Below are positions 61,903 through 64,000 of a DNA stretch of 64,000 nucleotides, piece after piece (the stretch's first letter is position 1; each line of letters begins with the position of its first letter). A model generated the notes under the pieces. That model saw nothing but the letters and a program-made list of their open reading frames with translations, had not been told where the DNA came from and did not search any database. The position numbers were made by a program, and so were the translations under genes. Source of the stretch: Geodermatophilus sp. DF01-2. Its GTDB lineage: Bacteria > Actinomycetota > Actinomycetes > Mycobacteriales > Geodermatophilaceae. The stretch covers positions 46,968-110,967 of the forward strand of contig NZ_SPQN01000005.1 of NCBI RefSeq assembly GCF_004571065.1, read 5' to 3'.

Positions 61903-63807
61903 ATGACCCGCATCCCCGCATCCGATGTCCCGACCCCTTCCACCGCTCCTGCTGCCGGGGCGGCGGAGGCGCTGGAGCGGGCCCGGAACTGGCTGCTCGA
62001 CCGGCAGCACCCCGACGGCTGGTGGCAGGGCGAGCTCGAGAGCAACGTGACCATGGACGCCGAGGACCTCCTGCTCCGGGAGTTCCTCGGGGTGCGGACC
62101 GCGACGCAGACCCGGGAGTCCGCGGCCTGGATCCGGTCGCGCCAGCGCGACGACGGCAGCTGGGCCACCTATCCCGGCGGTCCCGGCGACCTGTCCACCA
62201 GCGTGGAGGCCTACGTCGCCCTGCGACTGGCCGGCGATCCTCCCGACAGCGACTCCCTGCGCCGGGCGCGGGAGTTCGTCCTCGCCTCCGGCGGGATCGA
62301 GAACGCCCGGGTGTTCACCCGCTTCTGGCTCGCGCTGTTCGGCCAGGAGCCCTGGTCGGAGCTGCCGGTGCTCCCCCCCGAGCTGGTGTTGCTGCCGCGG
62401 TGGGCTCCGCTGAACGTGTACGGCTTCGCCTGCTGGGCGCGGCAGACCATCGTCCCGCTGGCCGTCGTCGGCGCGCTGCGCCCGAGCCGGTCCCTCGGCT
62501 TCGACCTGGCCGAGCTGCGCGCCGGCCCGCGGCCCGCGGCGCCGGCCGCGTCCCGCACCGGGCGGGCCTTCCAGCGGCTGGACCGCCTGCTGCACCGCTA
62601 CGAGCGGCATCCGCTGCGACCACTGCGCCGGCTGGCGCTGGCGCGGGCCGGGCGGTGGATCCTGGAGCGGCAGGAGGCCGACGGGTCCTGGGGCGGCATC
62701 CAGCCGCCGTGGGTGTACTCGCTGATCGCGCTGCACCTGCTCGGGCACCCGCTGGACTCCCCGCCGGTGCAGGCAGGACTGGGCCTGGAGCGCTTCACCG
62801 TGCGCGCGGGCGGCATGCGCCGCATCGAGGCCTGCCAGTCACCGGTCTGGGACACCGCACTGGCTGCCATCGCCCTCACCGACGCCGGCCTCCCCCCGGG
62901 CGCCCCGGCGCTGCGGCGGGCCACCGACTGGCTGCTCGGCGAGGAGGTGCGGATCCGCGGCGACTGGGCGGTGCGGCGGCCGCGGCTGGCGCCGGGCGGC
63001 TGGGCGTTCGAGTTCGACAACGACCTCTACCCCGACGTCGACGACACCGCCGAGGTCGTCGTCGCCCTGTCCCGGACGGCGGCCGGCTCGCCCGCGGCCC
63101 GCGCCGCCGTCGACCGGGGGACCGCCTGGCTGGTCGGGATGCAGAGCCGCGACGGCGGCTGGGGAGCCTTCGACGCGGACAACACCAGCCGGCTGTGCCG
63201 GCACCTGCCTTTCCTCGACTTCGGCGAGGTGACCGACCCACCGTCGGCCGACGTCACCGCACACGTCGTGGAGATGCTCGCCGTCACCGGCTCCGCGGAC
63301 AGCACCGCCGCCCGCCGGGGCGTCGCGTGGCTGCTGGACGTCCAGGAACCGGACGGGTCCTGGTTCGGCCGCTGGGGCGTCAACCACGTCTACGGCACCG
63401 GGGCGGTGGTCCCCGCGCTGGTCGCTGCCGGGGTCGACCCGGGAGCTCCGCCGGTCCGACGCGCCGTCCGCTGGTTGGAGACCTCCCAGGCGGCCGACGG
63501 CGGCTGGGGGGAGGACCCGCGCTCCTACGCAGACCAGGCCTGGCGGGGTCGCGGCACGCCCACCGCGTCCCAGACGGCGTGGGCCCTGCTGGCGTTGCTG
63601 GCCGCCGGCGAGCGCGGCGGGGTCGTCGACCGCGGGGTGCGGTGGCTGGCCCGGACCCAGCGGCCGGACGGCTCCTGGGAGGAGCCGCAGGCCACCGGCA
63701 CCGGCTTCCCCGGCGACTTCTACCTCACCTACCACCTGTACCGGCAGGTCTTCCCGCTCATGGCGCTGGGGCGGTACCTGCACCGGGAACCCGGCGGCGC
63801 CCGGTGA
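61903..63807 (+). CDS. shc: Squalene-hopene cyclase
   Basis: A 634-residue cyclase, normal length. The protonating DVDDTA motif is at residues 378-383, and many QW repeats are visible (DGSWGG, DGGWGAFD, DGSWFG, DGGWGED, DGSWEEP). It turns squalene into hopene/hopanol in the membrane. ATG 61903 follows the prenyl synthase by one base. Operon order HpnC-HpnD, HpnE, prenyl synthase, SHC is the familiar actinobacterial hopanoid arrangement. Confidence 0.97.
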   Translation: MTRIPASDVPTPSTAPAAGAAEALERARNWLLDRQHPDGWWQGELESNVTMDAEDLLLREFLGVRTATQTRESAAWIRSRQRDDGSWATYPGGPGDLSTSVEAYVALRLAGDPPDSDSLRRAREFVLASGGIENARVFTRFWLALFGQEPWSELPVLPPELVLLPRWAPLNVYGFACWARQTIVPLAVVGALRPSRSLGFDLAELRAGPRPAAPAASRTGRAFQRLDRLLHRYERHPLRPLRRLALARAGRWILERQEADGSWGGIQPPWVYSLIALHLLGHPLDSPPVQAGLGLERFTVRAGGMRRIEACQSPVWDTALAAIALTDAGLPPGAPALRRATDWLLGEEVRIRGDWAVRRPRLAPGGWAFEFDNDLYPDVDDTAEVVVALSRTAAGSPAARAAVDRGTAWLVGMQSRDGGWGAFDADNTSRLCRHLPFLDFGEVTDPPSADVTAHVVEMLAVTGSADSTAARRGVAWLLDVQEPDGSWFGRWGVNHVYGTGAVVPALVAAGVDPGAPPVRRAVRWLETSQAADGGWGEDPRSYADQAWRGRGTPTASQTAWALLALLAAGERGGVVDRGVRWLARTQRPDGSWEEPQATGTGFPGDFYLTYHLYRQVFPLMALGRYLHREPGGAR

Positions 63808-63876
63808 GCCCGCCCGCCGTGCTGGTGCTGGCCCCGCTGCGGCTCGAGGCCCGGGCGGTGCGGACCGGGCTGCGCA
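63804..63876 (+). pseudogene. Start of an hpnG-like phosphorylase, broken off
   Basis: GTG 63804 overlaps the cyclase stop, and the first 24 codons read like the N-terminus of the hopanoid nucleosidase HpnG (VLVLAPLRLEARAVRTGLR), the gene expected next. The expected TGMGP-type motif never follows. From about 63,876 the plus frame becomes Arg/Ser/Pro noise, while the opposite strand gains a protein-like reading. So the gene is cut by a rearrangement or by a misjoin in the sequence. Confidence 0.5.
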
Positions 63877-64000
63877 GGGCCAGCCCGGTCACCTCGTCCC
63901 AGGCGAGCTGGTGCAGCTGCCCGCGCCGGCCCAGCCGGCCCGGCTCCTGGACGGCGAGCCGGGAGAGCACCCAGTCGCCGGTGCGGGTCTGCTCCATGCC
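63877..64000 (-). pseudogene. Minus-strand fragment resembling an MgtE-type transporter N-terminus
   Basis: On the minus strand the last ~124 bases read MEQTRTGDWVLSRLAVQEP, RLGRRGQLHQLAWDEVTGL, recalling a segment in MgtE/CBS-type magnesium transporters of Actinobacteria. The gene would start beyond 64,000 and continue past this point, but it runs into hpnG-like sequence on the other strand. Partial; family assignment tentative. Confidence 0.35.

Noticed and set aside
1..64000. CRISPR arrays, phage genes, rRNA or tRNA genes
   Set aside because: I saw no regularly spaced repeats, no structural or integrase phage genes, and no rRNA or recognisable tRNA sequence. I could not run a covariance-model search for tRNAs or riboswitches.

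Overview
The window comes from a very GC-rich actinobacterium. GTG and TTG starts with strong ribosome binding sites, dense 1-8 nt gene overlaps, a mycobacterial-type glucosyl-3-phosphoglycerate synthase, a ureABCFGD operon without ureE and a squalene/hopene operon all fit. The family Geodermatophilaceae (Blastococcus, Geodermatophilus, Modestobacter) is my best guess; that is inference, not proof. I saw no rRNA, tRNA or CRISPR array.

Layout. 0-6 kb: soluble GAF-GAF methyl-accepting-like sensor, small unknown protein, gpgS plus a coupled GT4 glycosyltransferase, and a divergent MarR / universal stress protein pair. 6.2-10.9 kb: complete urease operon ureABCFGD. 11.2-13.9 kb: two-component system with an Asp-rich secreted partner. 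14-19 kb: coupled kinase-like APH protein, GH57-like glycosidase and ABC exporter. 19.1-22.4 kb: PCuAC/LpqE-like lipoprotein diverging from a second urease structural operon (ureABC only). 22.5-39.9 kb: a mosaic block holding a TetR regulator, a decayed IS3-family element, an 11-gene uptake and catabolic operon, and a third, decayed urease locus (intact ureA, a ureB-ureC deletion scar, a 5'-truncated lipoprotein). The two ends of this block look like the two halves of one split medium-chain reductase gene. 40-46.7 kb: phosphoesterases, hydrolase, acidic lipoprotein and an orphan histidine kinase with a STAS-like tail. 46.8-57.6 kb: a compact NRPS-like biosynthetic locus. 57.7-63.8 kb: hopanoid operon with fused HpnC-HpnD, HpnE, a prenyl diphosphate synthase and squalene-hopene cyclase. 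It ends in an hpnG-like start that breaks off after about 24 codons.

How the parts work together. Both intact ureases keep all nickel ligands and the bridging lysine but carry Ala at the flap cysteine, and both have long N-terminal extensions on the beta subunit. Only the first has accessory genes, so the second probably depends on them in trans. The TetR gene and the catabolic operon share one palindromic operator (TTAACTG-N6-CAGTTAA), so they form one regulatory unit now interrupted by an IS. The operon imports a small charged substrate through a PotD-type ABC system and passes it through decarboxylase, dehydrogenase and acyl-CoA steps that match no pathway I can name. The NRPS-like locus has two divergent arms. 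The minus-strand arm has a carrier-adenylation didomain in reversed order, a thioesterase, a free condensation domain, a P450, a ligase lacking the usual A10 lysine, and an ACP. The plus-strand arm has a PobA-like hydroxylase, an O-methyltransferase, a PPTase and an SDR. Together they suggest a hydroxylated or methoxylated aryl product, with the plus-strand arm running straight into the hopanoid operon.
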